A stretch of 64,000 nucleotides of DNA from Lachnospira sp900551945 (GCA_048380335.1 DBFCCI010000038.1:109065-173064), one strand, 5' to 3'; numbered from the stretch's first letter, positions 17,741-27,763 are shown. The notes: a model not told the origin generated them from the sequence alone. Translations and numbers: made by a program.

Positions 17741-20122
17741 ATTATCTTTCCTTTCTTTGTTTGAACTTGAAATATTCTTTTGCTTGTCTAAAATGTTATT
17801 ATTAGGGTTTTCACTATAATTTTCGCCCTTATTAAGCTTTAATCTTTTAAGTCTTAAGGCATTGCACACAACACATACACTACTAAGACTCATTGCTGCC
17901 GCACCAAACATTGGATTTAACTTTATTCCCCAGATTGGATATAACACACCTGCGGCAAGTGGTATTCCAATTGAATTATAAAAGAAAGCCCAGAAAAGAT
18001 TTTCTTTTATATTTCTTATAACTGCTTTACTAAGCTTAATTACACCAACTGCATCCATTAAGTCATTTTTTACAAGAACAACATCAGCACTTTCAATTGC
18101 TATATCTGTTCCTGCGCCAATAGCAATTCCCACATCAGCAGACATAAGGGCTGGTGCGTCATTTACACCATCACCAATCATAGCTACCTTTTTGCCTTCA
18201 CTTTTAAGCTGTGATATCTTTGCTTCTTTTTGTGTTGGAAGAACTCCTGCTATAACTTCGTCTATTCCAACTTCTTTTCTTATTGCTTCTGCTGTTACTT
18301 GATTATCACCCGTAAGCATTATTACATGAATACCATACTTTTTAAATTCTGAAATAGCCTTTGCACTTGTTGGCTTTACTACGTCAGCTACGCTTATTAT
18401 TCCAATTACTCTATTACTATCTGCAAATATTAACGGAGTATTTCCCTTTTTTGAAAGCTCGTCTATTTTATTTGAAATATTTTCATCAAAAATAATGCCT
18501 GAACTTTCCATAAGCTTCATATTACCAGCATAGTAAGTTGTTCCATCAAGTACTCCTGATATACCCATACCAAATATTGCTTTAAAATCTTTTACAGCTT
18601 TGGCACTTATATTTTCGCTATCACATTTTTTAATAACTGCTTCTGCAAGTGGGTGTTCACTTGCCTTTTCTAAGGAAACGGCTATTTCTAAAAGTTTTTT
18701 TTCTTCTATATTATAAGGAATTACTTGTGTAACCTGTGGCTGTCCCTTTGTTATTGTTCCTGTCTTATCTAATACTACTGTATCTATAAGATGTGCAGCT
18801 TCAAGAGCTTCACCTGTCTTTATTAATATTCCATTTTCAGCACCTTTTCCAGTTCCTACCATTATAGCAACTGGTGTAGCAAGCCCTAATGCACATGGGC
18901 AAGATATTACAAGTACTGCGATTGCATTAGATAAAGCAAACTCTGTTCCTGCTCCTGCTATAAGCCATACAATTCCCGTTATTAATGCAATTGCCATAAC
19001 ACCTGGAACAAATACACCTGCAATTTTATCTGCCATCTTAGCAATTGGAGCTTTACTTGATGAAGCTGCTTCAACTAACTTTATAATCTGTGCTATAGTT
19101 GTATCATCACCTACTTTTACGGCTTTAGCTTTAACAAAGCCACCTTTATTAATAGAAGCTGATACTATATTATCTCCTTTTTTCTTTGCAACAGGCATAC
19201 TCTCACCAGTAATTGCCGCTTCATCAAAAGAAGCCTCGCCTTCAATAACTACTCCATCAACACCTACTGCTTCGCCTGATTTTATTATATAAATATCACC
19301 TACTACAACATCAGAAACGTCAATATTTTTTTCAACACCATCTCTTATTACAGTAACTGTCTTTGGCGCAAGGTTCATAAGCTTTGTTATTGCTTCGCTT
19401 GTCTTTCCCTTTGACCTACTTTCAAGGTATTTTCCGATTGTTATTAATGTAAGTATTGTTCCTGCTGACTCAAAATATAAATCGTGCATATACTTAGTTA
19501 CAAGTTCCATGTTACCATGACCATAACCGTATCCAATTCTATAAATAGCAAATATACCATAGACTATTGCTGCACCTGCACCAACTGCAATAAGACTATC
19601 CATATTCGGACTTAAATTTTTAAGGGTTTTAAAACCATTTGTAAAATATTTCTTATTAGCTGCTACAATTGGCAATAACAATAAGAACTGTGTAAATGCA
19701 AATGTTATCGCATTACTACTTCCATGAAGAAAGTTTTTAGTTATATATGGCATATCTATACCAAGCCACATATATACCATGTGTCCCATTGATACATACA
19801 TAAGAGGTATCCAAAATGCTATTGAAAAAATAAGTCTTTTTTTCATTTGTTTTGCATTTTCATTTGCTATATCGGCAGGTGATTGTTGATTTTTGGAAGC
19901 TGTATTTTCTTTGTTTGCCCTTGTAGCTCCATATCCAGCCTTTTTAACAGCTTGTATAATTGCATCTGCATTTGTTGTATTTTCATCATAATCTACAACC
20001 ATACTATTTGTTAAAAGATTAACATCCGCCTTATTAACACCAGCCACCTTTGACACACTTTTTTGAACGTGTGATGAGCAAGCTGAACAAGACATTCCTG
20101 TCACATTAAACTTTTCATTCAT
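17516..20122 (-). CDS. copA: copper-exporting P-type ATPase with an extra C-terminal HMA domain
   Basis: This 868-residue P1B-type ATPase exports Cu(I). The N-terminal HMA domain carries GMSCSACSSH. Eight membrane helices include the metal-site CPC in VISCPCALGLATP. The phosphorylation motif is VLDKTGTITKG, with TGES in the actuator domain, HPLAEA in the nucleotide domain and GDGVNDAPAL in the hinge. After about residue 775 comes a polar linker and a second HMA domain (GMMCSHCTGTV) at the C-terminus, where most CopA proteins end. An in-frame ATG with its own ribosome site at the start of this last domain (17740) suggests that it is also made as a free chaperone. csoR lies directly upstream and shares the promoter. 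Confidence 0.94.
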   Translation of the reverse strand: MNEKFNVTGMSCSACSSHVQKSVSKVAGVNKADVNLLTNSMVVDYDENTTNADAIIQAVKKAGYGATRANKENTASKNQQSPADIANENAKQMKKRLIFSIAFWIPLMYVSMGHMVYMWLGIDMPYITKNFLHGSSNAITFAFTQFLLLLPIVAANKKYFTNGFKTLKNLSPNMDSLIAVGAGAAIVYGIFAIYRIGYGYGHGNMELVTKYMHDLYFESAGTILTLITIGKYLESRSKGKTSEAITKLMNLAPKTVTVIRDGVEKNIDVSDVVVGDIYIIKSGEAVGVDGVVIEGEASFDEAAITGESMPVAKKKGDNIVSASINKGGFVKAKAVKVGDDTTIAQIIKLVEAASSSKAPIAKMADKIAGVFVPGVMAIALITGIVWLIAGAGTEFALSNAIAVLVISCPCALGLATPVAIMVGTGKGAENGILIKTGEALEAAHLIDTVVLDKTGTITKGQPQVTQVIPYNIEEKKLLEIAVSLEKASEHPLAEAVIKKCDSENISAKAVKDFKAIFGMGISGVLDGTTYYAGNMKLMESSGIIFDENISNKIDELSKKGNTPLIFADSNRVIGIISVADVVKPTSAKAISEFKKYGIHVIMLTGDNQVTAEAIRKEVGIDEVIAGVLPTQKEAKISQLKSEGKKVAMIGDGVNDAPALMSADVGIAIGAGTDIAIESADVVLVKNDLMDAVGVIKLSKAVIRNIKENLFWAFFYNSIGIPLAAGVLYPIWGIKLNPMFGAAAMSLSSVCVVCNALRLKRLKLNKGENYSENPNNNILDKQKNISSSNKERKDNMSENGIVKTISIEGMMCSHCTGTVEKALNAVDGVNNVTVSLENKNAVVTVDDTVTDKQLKEVVTNAGYKVTGIK

Positions 20123-20273
20123 TATATGTGTTTTCCTTTCCTATACTTTCTTAGCAATAAATTAATTAAATACTCATAATTATTTTTACAATAAATATGT
20201 GTAACTTTGTTAATAATTCAATACATAATTATATCTAATATTATTAACTAATATTTTTTAAGTTATTTTTATT

Positions 20274-20582
20274 TTACTTCATTAATTTTTTTAATAACTC
20301 GCAAAGCTCGTCTACGGCTTCTTCATTGTCATTTTTTATATCTTCTACTACACAACTTTTGATATGTCTTGATAAAAGCTCCTTATTAAAGCTATTAAGT
20401 GCTGCTTGTACTGCCATTACTTGTGTTAATATATCTACACAATACCTATCTTCATCAAGCATTGTACTAATACCTCTTATCTGCCCTTCTATCTTTTTTA
20501 ATCTTATGTTTAATTTTTTCTTTTCTTCTTCTTGTCTATGCTTATGTTTTATATCTTTTTGTTTACCACATGTACATTCCAT
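20274..20582 (-). CDS. csoR: copper-sensing repressor CsoR
   Basis: This 102-residue all-helical repressor has the Cu(I) ligand pattern of CsoR: Cys in DEDRYCVDIL, and His and Cys in SRHIKSCV. GQIRGI is the family motif in helix 1. The N-terminus carries additional Cys and His (CTCGKQKDIKHKH) that could add metal sites. A canonical CsoR operator lies in its own promoter (20608-20624). Copper binding would release it and induce csoR and copA, whose start is 151 bp downstream. Confidence 0.93.
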   Translation of the reverse strand: MECTCGKQKDIKHKHRQEEEKKKLNIRLKKIEGQIRGISTMLDEDRYCVDILTQVMAVQAALNSFNKELLSRHIKSCVVEDIKNDNEEAVDELCELLKKLMK

Positions 20583-20607
20583 ATAACTCTTCCTTTCGTT
20601 GTTATTA

Positions 20608-20658
20608 ATACCCCCTATGGGTATATAAAATATTACATTATAAAAATATAATTGTCAA
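20608..20658 (-). promoter_or_regulatory. csoR-copA promoter with CsoR operator
   Basis: On the minus strand TTGACA (20653-20658), 17 bp and TAATAT (20630-20635) form a promoter. Just downstream is the palindrome ataccccctatgggtat (20608-20624), the well-known G-tract CsoR operator type, placed over the start of transcription. Confidence 0.88.
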
Positions 20659-20740
20659 GCATCAATATTTTATATGATAAAATGTATCATCATACATATA
20701 TCTTTACTTATTGACTTATAACAACTATAAAAAACACTAT

Positions 20741-20819
20741 CCACAAGTTTATCAAATTATCACAACATTTGCTAAGTTCTTGTGCAAGTACAGACTTTGG
20801 TTCGTTTTTAGCATAAATA
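20741..20819 (+). repeat. dispersed intergenic repeat, copy B
   Basis: This copy contains ctaagttcttgtgcaagt, then acagactttgg and a tail gcataaata. The middle matches copy C at 62228 (agtcttgtgcaa, acagactttgg) almost base for base and copy D at 17371. Confidence 0.65.
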
Positions 20820-20932
20820 CAAGTAGGAAATTTACTTATATTATTAGCAGTTCAACCTTATTAAGACGAAATAACAATCCCAACTTTTACATGTGCATTT
20901 TGCACAATTTTAAAGTAATTTTAGTTTTTTAT

Positions 20933-20961
20933 TTGACATTTTCAGCACTGTCATATATAAT
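20933..20961 (+). promoter_or_regulatory. perfect-consensus sigma-A promoter on the plus strand
   Basis: TTGACA (20933-20938), a 17-bp spacer and TATAAT (20956-20961) form an ideal promoter. No plus-strand gene follows for more than 8 kb, so a short non-coding transcript is likely. Confidence 0.6.
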
Positions 20962-20967
20962 ACATCT

Positions 20968-21103
20968 TAGTTGGTTTGTTAATGATGTATATGTTTTTTA
21001 GTAGCCATAATATATACATATACATCATACAACTATTTTTCATTTTTCCTAAATATATTACAAAATACGAGCGGTCATTATTAAATCAACGACCGCTCGT
21101 ATT
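20968..21103 (+). ncRNA. candidate small RNA
   Basis: The transcript expected from the promoter at 20933-20961 would contain a 13-bp perfect hairpin (20982-20994 with 21016-21028), then a T-rich stretch (about 21031-21047), and would finally meet the strong hairpin at 21064-21103. No ORF with a ribosome site is present. The 3' end could be either point. Confidence 0.4.
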
Positions 21104-21106
21104 TTA
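21061..21106. terminator. terminator of the rhamnose operon, possibly bidirectional
   Basis: Arms 21064-21076 and 21091-21103 (aatacgagcggtc / gaccgctcgtatt) form a perfect 13-bp stem. TTTT follows on both strands. It lies 66 bp past the rhaD stop codon. Confidence 0.75.
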
Positions 21107-21168
21107 TAAAGTATTATATTAAAGTTTTTATTGTAATTAAGACTTAAAATTAACTATGCAACATACAC

Positions 21169-21987
21169 TTAGTCAAGATTAAGAAAATCTTTTCTATACT
21201 CTACATTGAAAAACTCGGCAAGCTTTACCATGTCTTCGTCTTTAATTGTATTCTTTCTTTCAAATCCTGCTGTAAGCATATATATTTGTGCTGCTTTTTC
21301 TACTGTTTCTATAAGTCCAAAAGTTTCATCTAGTGTCTTTCCTGCACCATATATGCCGTGCATTGCCCAGATTACAAGTCTAAATTCTTTCATTTTCTTA
21401 GCTGTTGCTTCGCCAATTTCATTTGTACCACAGAGCATCCAAGGAAGTACTCCAACTCCATCAGGAAATACTACGATACACTCTGTACACATTTCCCATA
21501 AAGTATGTGTAAATTTCTTCTCATCAAGTTCATGTACATAATTCATTGCAAGAGTATTTGTTGGATGTGAATGGATTACAACTCTATTTTCTTTGTCTAC
21601 TGAAAGTCTTGACATATGGCTCATAAGATGTGATGGAAGTTCACTTGTAAATTTACCACCATCTTTATAACCCCATAATAACTCGGCTGTTGTGCCATCT
21701 TTTGCTATTCTTATAATTCCAAGATTATTTTCTGGGTCTTTTTCTACATTTTTAAAATACTTGCCTGTACCTGTTACAATAAATATTTTTCCTATAAGCG
21801 GCTCTGCTTGAAATCCTGTTGGAATTTCTCTTATAACATTGTTAAGGTCAAGGTATTCACCAACTTCTTTTTCATCAAGCATATAGCTTATATTTCCACC
21901 GTTTCTCTCGTCCCAACCTAAACGATACATATTTGCTGTTGTATCACACATTTCTTTTACAAATGGTGCTGTTAATATATCCTTCAT
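21169..21987 (-). CDS. rhaD: L-rhamnulose-1-phosphate aldolase
   Basis: This 272-residue class II aldolase cleaves L-rhamnulose-1-phosphate to dihydroxyacetone phosphate and L-lactaldehyde. Zinc-ligand histidines are in VIHSHPTNTLAM and in WAMHGIYGAG, and GGNISYML near the N-terminus is a typical phosphate-binding region. Its ATG overlaps the rhaA stop codon by one base (TAATG), indicating coupled translation. It is the last gene of the rhamnose operon. How the lactaldehyde is disposed of is not visible in the window. Confidence 0.93.
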   Translation of the reverse strand: MKDILTAPFVKEMCDTTANMYRLGWDERNGGNISYMLDEKEVGEYLDLNNVIREIPTGFQAEPLIGKIFIVTGTGKYFKNVEKDPENNLGIIRIAKDGTTAELLWGYKDGGKFTSELPSHLMSHMSRLSVDKENRVVIHSHPTNTLAMNYVHELDEKKFTHTLWEMCTECIVVFPDGVGVLPWMLCGTNEIGEATAKKMKEFRLVIWAMHGIYGAGKTLDETFGLIETVEKAAQIYMLTAGFERKNTIKDEDMVKLAEFFNVEYRKDFLNLD

Positions 21988-23222
21988 TATCTTTCCTCCA
22001 AAACTTCTTTTTCGTATTTTTTAACTTCACTTATATAATCACTCTTAACATTTTCTCTTGACAAGTACTCCTGCCATACATCGCCAAATGGCATTACCTT
22101 TAGGTCTTCTTGTGCTACCATAAGCTCTGTAAACTGACTGTTATCTTGAAGCTGCTTTAATGTAGCCGGCTCTAAAAGTGCATATAAGAGAGCTTTTTGA
22201 ACACTTCTCATTCCTGTTATCCAAGCTGATATTCTATTAATTGAAGCATCAAAATAATCTGTTGCAATAAATACCTTGTCAAGTGCATCTGCTCTTACTA
22301 TTTCTTTTGCAATCTCTTTTGTTTCATCGTCAAATAACACTACATGGTCGCTGTCCCATCTTACAGGTCTTGTTATATGAAGTGCTAAGTGGTCATTAAA
22401 TAAAAGCATTGACGAAATCTTATCTGATACAACTTCTGTTGGATGATAATGACCGTTGTCCATAAGCGGCGTAATACCTTTATTAGCTACATAGTTCATA
22501 CAAAATTCAGCAGAACCTACTGTATAAGACTCAACGCCAATTCCAAATACCTTTGACTCAAGGCATACATAAACCTTGCTCTTATCGTATGGAACTGAGA
22601 GTATCTCATCAAGAGATTCCTTAAATCTTCTTCTTGGACCTAATCTATCAGCAGGAATATCTTTATATCCATCAGGTATCCATATATTCATAACACAAGG
22701 AACTCCTGTACTTTCAGCAAAATACTGCGATATTTCAATACATCTTTTACCATGCTCAATCCAAAACTTTCTTACATTTTCATCTGTTGAAGACAGTGTA
22801 AGACCATTTTTTACCATAGGGTGCGAAAAATATGTAGGATTAAAATCTATTCCCATATTGTGCTTTTTAGCAAACTCTACCCACTTTTCAAAGTGTTTTG
22901 GCTTTATTGTATCTCTGTCTGAACCATCGTCAATAACTGCATAACTTGCATGAAGATTTAACTTTTTCTTTCCCGGAACTAAACTTATTACTTTTTCCAT
23001 ATCCTGCATAAGCTGTTCTGGTGTAGTTGCTTTTCCCGGATAATTACCAGTAGTTTGTATTCCGCCTGAAAGACTTTCTCTACTGTCAAAACCTATAACA
23101 TCATCACCTTGCCAACAGTGCATTGATATAGGAATATTTTTTAACTTTTCAATTGCTAATTCTGTATCAACGCCTATAGCTTTATACATTTCTTTTGCTG
23201 TTTCATATCTTGAACTATTCAT
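21987..23222 (-). CDS. rhaA: L-rhamnose isomerase
   Basis: This 411-residue enzyme, of the usual RhaA length, converts L-rhamnose to L-rhamnulose. Recognisable segments are SMHCWQGDDVIGF near residue 33, VCLESKVFGIGVESYTVG and LMDNGHYHPTE with metal ligands, followed by HITRPVRWDSDHVV. It lies between rhaB (74 bp gap) and rhaD (1-base overlap). Confidence 0.95.
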   Translation of the reverse strand: MNSSRYETAKEMYKAIGVDTELAIEKLKNIPISMHCWQGDDVIGFDSRESLSGGIQTTGNYPGKATTPEQLMQDMEKVISLVPGKKKLNLHASYAVIDDGSDRDTIKPKHFEKWVEFAKKHNMGIDFNPTYFSHPMVKNGLTLSSTDENVRKFWIEHGKRCIEISQYFAESTGVPCVMNIWIPDGYKDIPADRLGPRRRFKESLDEILSVPYDKSKVYVCLESKVFGIGVESYTVGSAEFCMNYVANKGITPLMDNGHYHPTEVVSDKISSMLLFNDHLALHITRPVRWDSDHVVLFDDETKEIAKEIVRADALDKVFIATDYFDASINRISAWITGMRSVQKALLYALLEPATLKQLQDNSQFTELMVAQEDLKVMPFGDVWQEYLSRENVKSDYISEVKKYEKEVLEER

Positions 23223-23296
23223 TTACCATTCCTCCAATTTTAATTAATATCATATTTAAAAAATACTATTTTTACTATATCAAATATATAAATAAC

Positions 23297-24712
23297 TTAT
23301 TTGGTTTGTGATTCGTATTCTTTAATTTCAAATGAATTTCTTACACATTCTCTTGCACTAATTAAATTATCAAAAACTTTATCAGCCATCATCTGAGCCA
23401 TAATATTTCCTATTGCTGTGGCTTCTGTAGGGCCTGCAACAACTTGCTTTCCTACAGCATTTGCTGTTAATTGATTAAGATAACCTGCATTAGCACCACC
23501 ACCTATTACATTAATCTTGTCAAATGTAATATTAAGAATATCTTCTATTTCTTTAACTGTATTTTTATAACTTTCGGCAAGACTCTTATATACAACAGTA
23601 GCTATTTCACCTACACTTTCTGGAACTTTACTATTATTTTTCTTACAGTAAGCTTTAATTGCTTCAATCATACTTTCAGGTGCTAAGAAGCTCTCATCAT
23701 TTACATCTATTCTTGATGGGAAACTGTGACACTCACTTGCCATATCACAAAGTTGTGCAAATGAATACTTGTCATTATATTCATGTCGAACTGATTGAAT
23801 TATCCAAAGTCCCATTATATTTTTAAGATATCTAAATCTGTAATCTATACCACCTTCATTTGTAAAATTACAACTTCTACTATTGTCATCACATTTTGCT
23901 TCTTTAAGTTCCGTTCCCATTAAAGACCAAGTTCCTGAACTTATGTATAAACCATTTTCCTTAGTATTAGGCATTGCCATAACGGCTGACGCTGTATCGT
24001 GGCTTGCACACATTATCACCTTTGTATTAAAACCTACTTCACTTTGTATGTCTTTAGTAAGCTCTCCTAGTTCTGTCTTTGGTGTACTAAGCTTTAAAAA
24101 TATATCTTTTGGGTATCCTAACTTTTCTATCAATTCATAATCCCACTGTTTTGTTATAGGACTTACTAGCTGAGTTGATGTTGCATTTGTATACTCAGAA
24201 GCCTTTTTTCCCGTTAATAAGAATTGAAAATAATCAGGAAGCATAAGAAATGTCTTTGCTTTGTTCAACTTATCTGGATTGTTATATTTATCTGCCATAA
24301 GCTGATAAATTGTGTTAAATTTTTGCTTTTGTATGCCAGTTCTTGCATACAGACTATTTCCATCTATAATTTTATATACTTCATTTTCTATTGTTTCAGT
24401 TCTATTATCTCTATAGCCATAAACATCGCCTATTACGTTATCATTTTCATCAAGTAAAACGTAATCTACTGCCCAAGTATCTATTGACATACTTTTGGGA
24501 ACTTTGCCTATTTTTTGACATTCTTTCATACCTTGAAGTATTTCTTTAAAAAGTCTTTTTGTATCCCAAAGCTTCTTACCATCTTTACTTGTCATTCCAT
24601 TTTCAAAACGATATACTTCTTCAAGTTCAATTTTGCCATTATTCATACTTGCTAATATATGACGACCACTTGATGCTCCTATATCTATTGCAAGATAGTA
24701 TGTATTTTCCAT
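23297..24712 (-). CDS. rhaB: rhamnulokinase
   Basis: This 471-residue FGGY-family sugar kinase phosphorylates L-rhamnulose at C1. The N-terminal ATPase fold begins with YLAIDIGASSGRHI; SIDTWAVDYVLLD and the nucleotide-binding INVIGGGANAGYLNQLTANA further support RhaB rather than xylulokinase or glycerol kinase. It sits between rhaM and rhaA in the operon order. Confidence 0.94.
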   Translation of the reverse strand: MENTYYLAIDIGASSGRHILASMNNGKIELEEVYRFENGMTSKDGKKLWDTKRLFKEILQGMKECQKIGKVPKSMSIDTWAVDYVLLDENDNVIGDVYGYRDNRTETIENEVYKIIDGNSLYARTGIQKQKFNTIYQLMADKYNNPDKLNKAKTFLMLPDYFQFLLTGKKASEYTNATSTQLVSPITKQWDYELIEKLGYPKDIFLKLSTPKTELGELTKDIQSEVGFNTKVIMCASHDTASAVMAMPNTKENGLYISSGTWSLMGTELKEAKCDDNSRSCNFTNEGGIDYRFRYLKNIMGLWIIQSVRHEYNDKYSFAQLCDMASECHSFPSRIDVNDESFLAPESMIEAIKAYCKKNNSKVPESVGEIATVVYKSLAESYKNTVKEIEDILNITFDKINVIGGGANAGYLNQLTANAVGKQVVAGPTEATAIGNIMAQMMADKVFDNLISARECVRNSFEIKEYESQTK

Positions 24713-24746
24713 ACTAATACCTCACTCTTTCTTTAAAAATATATAC

Positions 24747-25061
24747 TTAATCTAAATGAAATACTTTCTTTAAGTCATCACATACAGGACTATTATCTTC
24801 ATGTACTTCCATAAGAGGAGCCATATAATCCCACCACTTTCTATTAATCTTTGTATCTGCTGACTTTGCCCAAAGTTCTTCACTTTCAATCTCAATATAT
24901 CCATATAAAATATTAGTTTCTTCATCCAAAAAAATTGAATAATTATGACCACCATACTGATGTATCATTTCTTTCATTTCATCCCAAAGTTCATTATGTC
25001 TTTTTTCATATTCTTTGGCACAACCTTCGTGAAGATACATTTTAAATGCTTTCTTAATCAT
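24747..25061 (-). CDS. rhaM: L-rhamnose mutarotase
   Basis: This 104-residue protein interconverts anomers of L-rhamnose. The family motifs are the catalytic His in YEKRHNELWDEM, YSIFLDE and the C-terminal KWWDYMAPLM. Its start overlaps the end of the hydrolase gene upstream by 8 bp. It would supply RhaA with the proper anomer after release of rhamnose by the hydrolase. Confidence 0.93.
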   Translation of the reverse strand: MIKKAFKMYLHEGCAKEYEKRHNELWDEMKEMIHQYGGHNYSIFLDEETNILYGYIEIESEELWAKSADTKINRKWWDYMAPLMEVHEDNSPVCDDLKKVFHLD

Positions 25062-26181
25062 AAATTAATGCCTCCGCTAATGCTAATATTGTAAGCGATT
25101 GACCATAAGCCATCGGTGCAATAAGAATATTTTTATAGTGGTCTGCATCATAACCCATACCCGTTCCACCTGATACATTTAATACTGTTCCGTCTGTGTC
25201 AATATTTTTTAATATTGCATTAACTGCCTTTCTTGCTACTTCAAGATATGTGTCATCTAATATTCCTAAACGTATTCCTTTTAATATACCTGCCGTAATT
25301 GCAGCACTTCCTGACACTTCTTCATAACTTGTTGGGTCAGTAAGCACTGTATGCCACAAACCACTCTTGCTTTGAAGATTTTTTAATGCTTCTGCTTGTG
25401 CTTTATATGTATCAATAATAAATTCTTTAACGCCTGCGTTCATTGTACCTTTAAACATATCAATATAATCAAGGATACCTAATGTAAACCAGCTATTACC
25501 ACGACACCAGAATATTCCACCAAAGTTATTCATTTCATTAAATGTCCAACCATGATAAAACAGTCCTGTTTTATTGTCATACAAATACTTAATGTGCATA
25601 AGTACTTGATGTATTGACTCATCTACCCAGTCTTTTCTGTTGTATTTTTGTCCCATTTTATTTAAGAATAATACTGTCATAAAAATAGTATCAATCCACA
25701 TCTCATTTTCATTTAATCTTACACCTTGTCTGTCACCATTGGCACTTGTAACATGCTGAAAACCTCTTTCTTTAGTTCTTGGAAGACAATTCATAAGCCA
25801 ATCTGCCCACTTAAGACAAAGCTTTTCAAACTCAGGGTCTTTATAATATTCATTTAATTCAACTAATGTAAGAAGCGGTGTTGTTGTATTGATATTTTTT
25901 GATGGAAGTCCTTGTTCAATATTATCTTTAAACCACTTGTATAAAAAATCATTATATGTATTGCTATTTTCATACTGCATTATTTTTAAAAGTCCGTAAA
26001 GACCTACCCCCTGTGGCCAATCCCACTCTTGTATACCAAAATCTCTTTTAAAGAACCCGATTGCTTCGCCACCCTTTGCAAGCTCATCATTGTTTTCTGG
26101 TTCTCCTAACTTCATAAGTTTATCTATTACTAAATTCAATTTTTCTTGTACTTCTTTTTTGTCAATTTTTTTTGTACTCAT
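25054..26181 (-). CDS. unsaturated rhamnogalacturonyl hydrolase, GH105 family
   Basis: This 375-residue (alpha/alpha)6-barrel enzyme of the YteR/YesR type has no signal peptide, so it acts in the cytoplasm. It is predicted to split unsaturated galacturonyl-rhamnose (the product of rhamnogalacturonan lyases) into rhamnose and an unsaturated uronic acid. The likely catalytic Asp is in NEMWIDTIFM, and FWCRGNSWFTLGILDYID and SGSAAITAGILKGIRLG are family-typical. It is the first gene of the rha operon and overlaps rhaM. The downstream uronate pathway is not in this window. Confidence 0.9.
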   Translation of the reverse strand: MSTKKIDKKEVQEKLNLVIDKLMKLGEPENNDELAKGGEAIGFFKRDFGIQEWDWPQGVGLYGLLKIMQYENSNTYNDFLYKWFKDNIEQGLPSKNINTTTPLLTLVELNEYYKDPEFEKLCLKWADWLMNCLPRTKERGFQHVTSANGDRQGVRLNENEMWIDTIFMTVLFLNKMGQKYNRKDWVDESIHQVLMHIKYLYDNKTGLFYHGWTFNEMNNFGGIFWCRGNSWFTLGILDYIDMFKGTMNAGVKEFIIDTYKAQAEALKNLQSKSGLWHTVLTDPTSYEEVSGSAAITAGILKGIRLGILDDTYLEVARKAVNAILKNIDTDGTVLNVSGGTGMGYDADHYKNILIAPMAYGQSLTILALAEALIYD

Positions 26182-26317
26182 ATTTTTATTTCCTTTCCTA
26201 AAATTATTACTTAATTATTTGTTATACGAATTATAACATTGAACATATTTTTATTTCTAATCTAATATTGCTAATGTTCGTTTTTTTTCAAACAATATTG
26301 CACCAGTTTTGTATAAT

Positions 26318-26360
26318 AATGTCGGATAACGATATGCTATATTATCTGTTATCCGACATT
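26318..26360 (-). terminator. terminator of the TRAP transporter operon
   Basis: Arms 26318-26330 and 26348-26360 (aatgtcggataac / gttatccgacatt) form a perfect 13-bp stem just after the large-permease stop. The T run behind it is weak, so partial read-through into the hydrolase-rha genes is possible. Confidence 0.65.
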
Positions 26361-26372
26361 ATAATCGTCTAT

Positions 26373-27680
26373 CTATCCTAAAAGTCCAAGAATACTTGGA
26401 AGCCACAAACTAAATTGTGGTATAAATGTTACAAGAAGAAGTGCTAATATAATTGCACCAAAGAATGGTAAAAGCTTTTTAATAACTTCTTCAACCTGTA
26501 AATGTGAAATACTACAACCTACAAATAATACGCTTCCTACAGGTGGTGTAATTGTACCTATTGAAAGGTTCATTACCATCATTACACCAAAGTGTATTGG
26601 GTCCATACCAAGACTTTTTATTACTGGTAAGAATATAGGTGTAAATATTAATAATGCTGGTGCCATATCCATAAATGTTCCAACTATTAATAAGATTACA
26701 TTTATAATAAGAAGAATTACAATCTTATTGCTTGATACTCCTAATAATGCTTTACTGATTGCCTGTGGAAGGCCTGTAAATGACAATACAAATGAAAGCA
26801 CTGAAGAAGCACCAATTATAAGCATAACTATCGCTGTCATAACAGCAGTTTCTTTTAAAATATCAGGAATTTCTTTAAGGCTGATACTCTTATAGATAAA
26901 TACTGACAAAATAAAAGCATATACAACTGCAACACCAGAAGCTTCTGTTGGTGTAAAATATCCTGATAATATACCACCAATAATAATTACTATTAAGAAT
27001 AAACTAGGAATTGCTTCCCATATTGTCTTTAATACAACACTTGATGTAAGCTTATCTCTTTTAATTACATATCCATGCTTTTTACCATAGACAAATGCAA
27101 CTATCATACAAAACAAAGCCCATAATAATCCAGGTATCCAACCTGCCATTAATAATGCGGCAACTGAAACACCACCACTTGCTGCTGAATATACAATAAA
27201 TGAAGCTGTTGGTGGAATTAACTGTCCTACAGGAGCTGAAGCTACATTAACTGCCGCTGAAAATGCTCTGTCATAACCTTGTTCTTCTTCAAGTGGCTGC
27301 ATTACACCACCAATAGCTGTAGCAGCGGCAATACCTGAGCCTGAAATAGAACCAAACATTGCGTTACCTGCTATATTAGTCATTGCAAGTGAACCAGGTA
27401 CTTTTCCTAATACAAGCATTGCAAGATTAATAAGTCGTTTAGCGATACCACCACTACTCATTAACAAACCTGCAAGAATAAAGAATGGAACAGCAAGAAG
27501 TGTAAAACTATCAATACCAGTTACCATCTTTTGAGCTGATATAAATACACCAAAATGTGGTGTAAGAAACATAATCAATGTAACAAGTGAAGCCGATATA
27601 ATACTAAATGATACCGGAACACTGAATGCTAGTAATAAAAAGAATACTATTACCAGAACTATCGCTGCCTGAATTTCCAT
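26373..27680 (-). CDS. TRAP transporter large permease (DctM-like)
   Basis: This 435-residue polytopic membrane protein has about 12 helices. Typical features of the DctM/SiaM family are GSISGSGIAAATAIGGVMQP, PPTASFIVYS and LSIGTITPPVGSVLFVG. It forms the sodium-driven transport pathway together with the small permease (upstream, 83 bp gap) and the binding protein. The location before the GH105 and rhamnose genes suggests uptake of rhamnose or unsaturated galacturonyl-rhamnose. Confidence 0.93.
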   Translation of the reverse strand: MEIQAAIVLVIVFFLLLAFSVPVSFSIISASLVTLIMFLTPHFGVFISAQKMVTGIDSFTLLAVPFFILAGLLMSSGGIAKRLINLAMLVLGKVPGSLAMTNIAGNAMFGSISGSGIAAATAIGGVMQPLEEEQGYDRAFSAAVNVASAPVGQLIPPTASFIVYSAASGGVSVAALLMAGWIPGLLWALFCMIVAFVYGKKHGYVIKRDKLTSSVVLKTIWEAIPSLFLIVIIIGGILSGYFTPTEASGVAVVYAFILSVFIYKSISLKEIPDILKETAVMTAIVMLIIGASSVLSFVLSFTGLPQAISKALLGVSSNKIVILLIINVILLIVGTFMDMAPALLIFTPIFLPVIKSLGMDPIHFGVMMVMNLSIGTITPPVGSVLFVGCSISHLQVEEVIKKLLPFFGAIILALLLVTFIPQFSLWLPSILGLLG

Positions 27681-27763
27681 ATTTCCTCCTTCTGTGAATA
27701 TGTAAATACACTATATCTTAAAATTTTTAAGTGACTTCAAATTTTTTAATCAAGTTTAATGTT

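Noticed and set aside
20711..21001. 96-codon plus-strand ORF
   Set aside because: No ribosome site, composition of translated intergenic AT-rich DNA; it overlaps the repeat copy and the small-RNA promoter.
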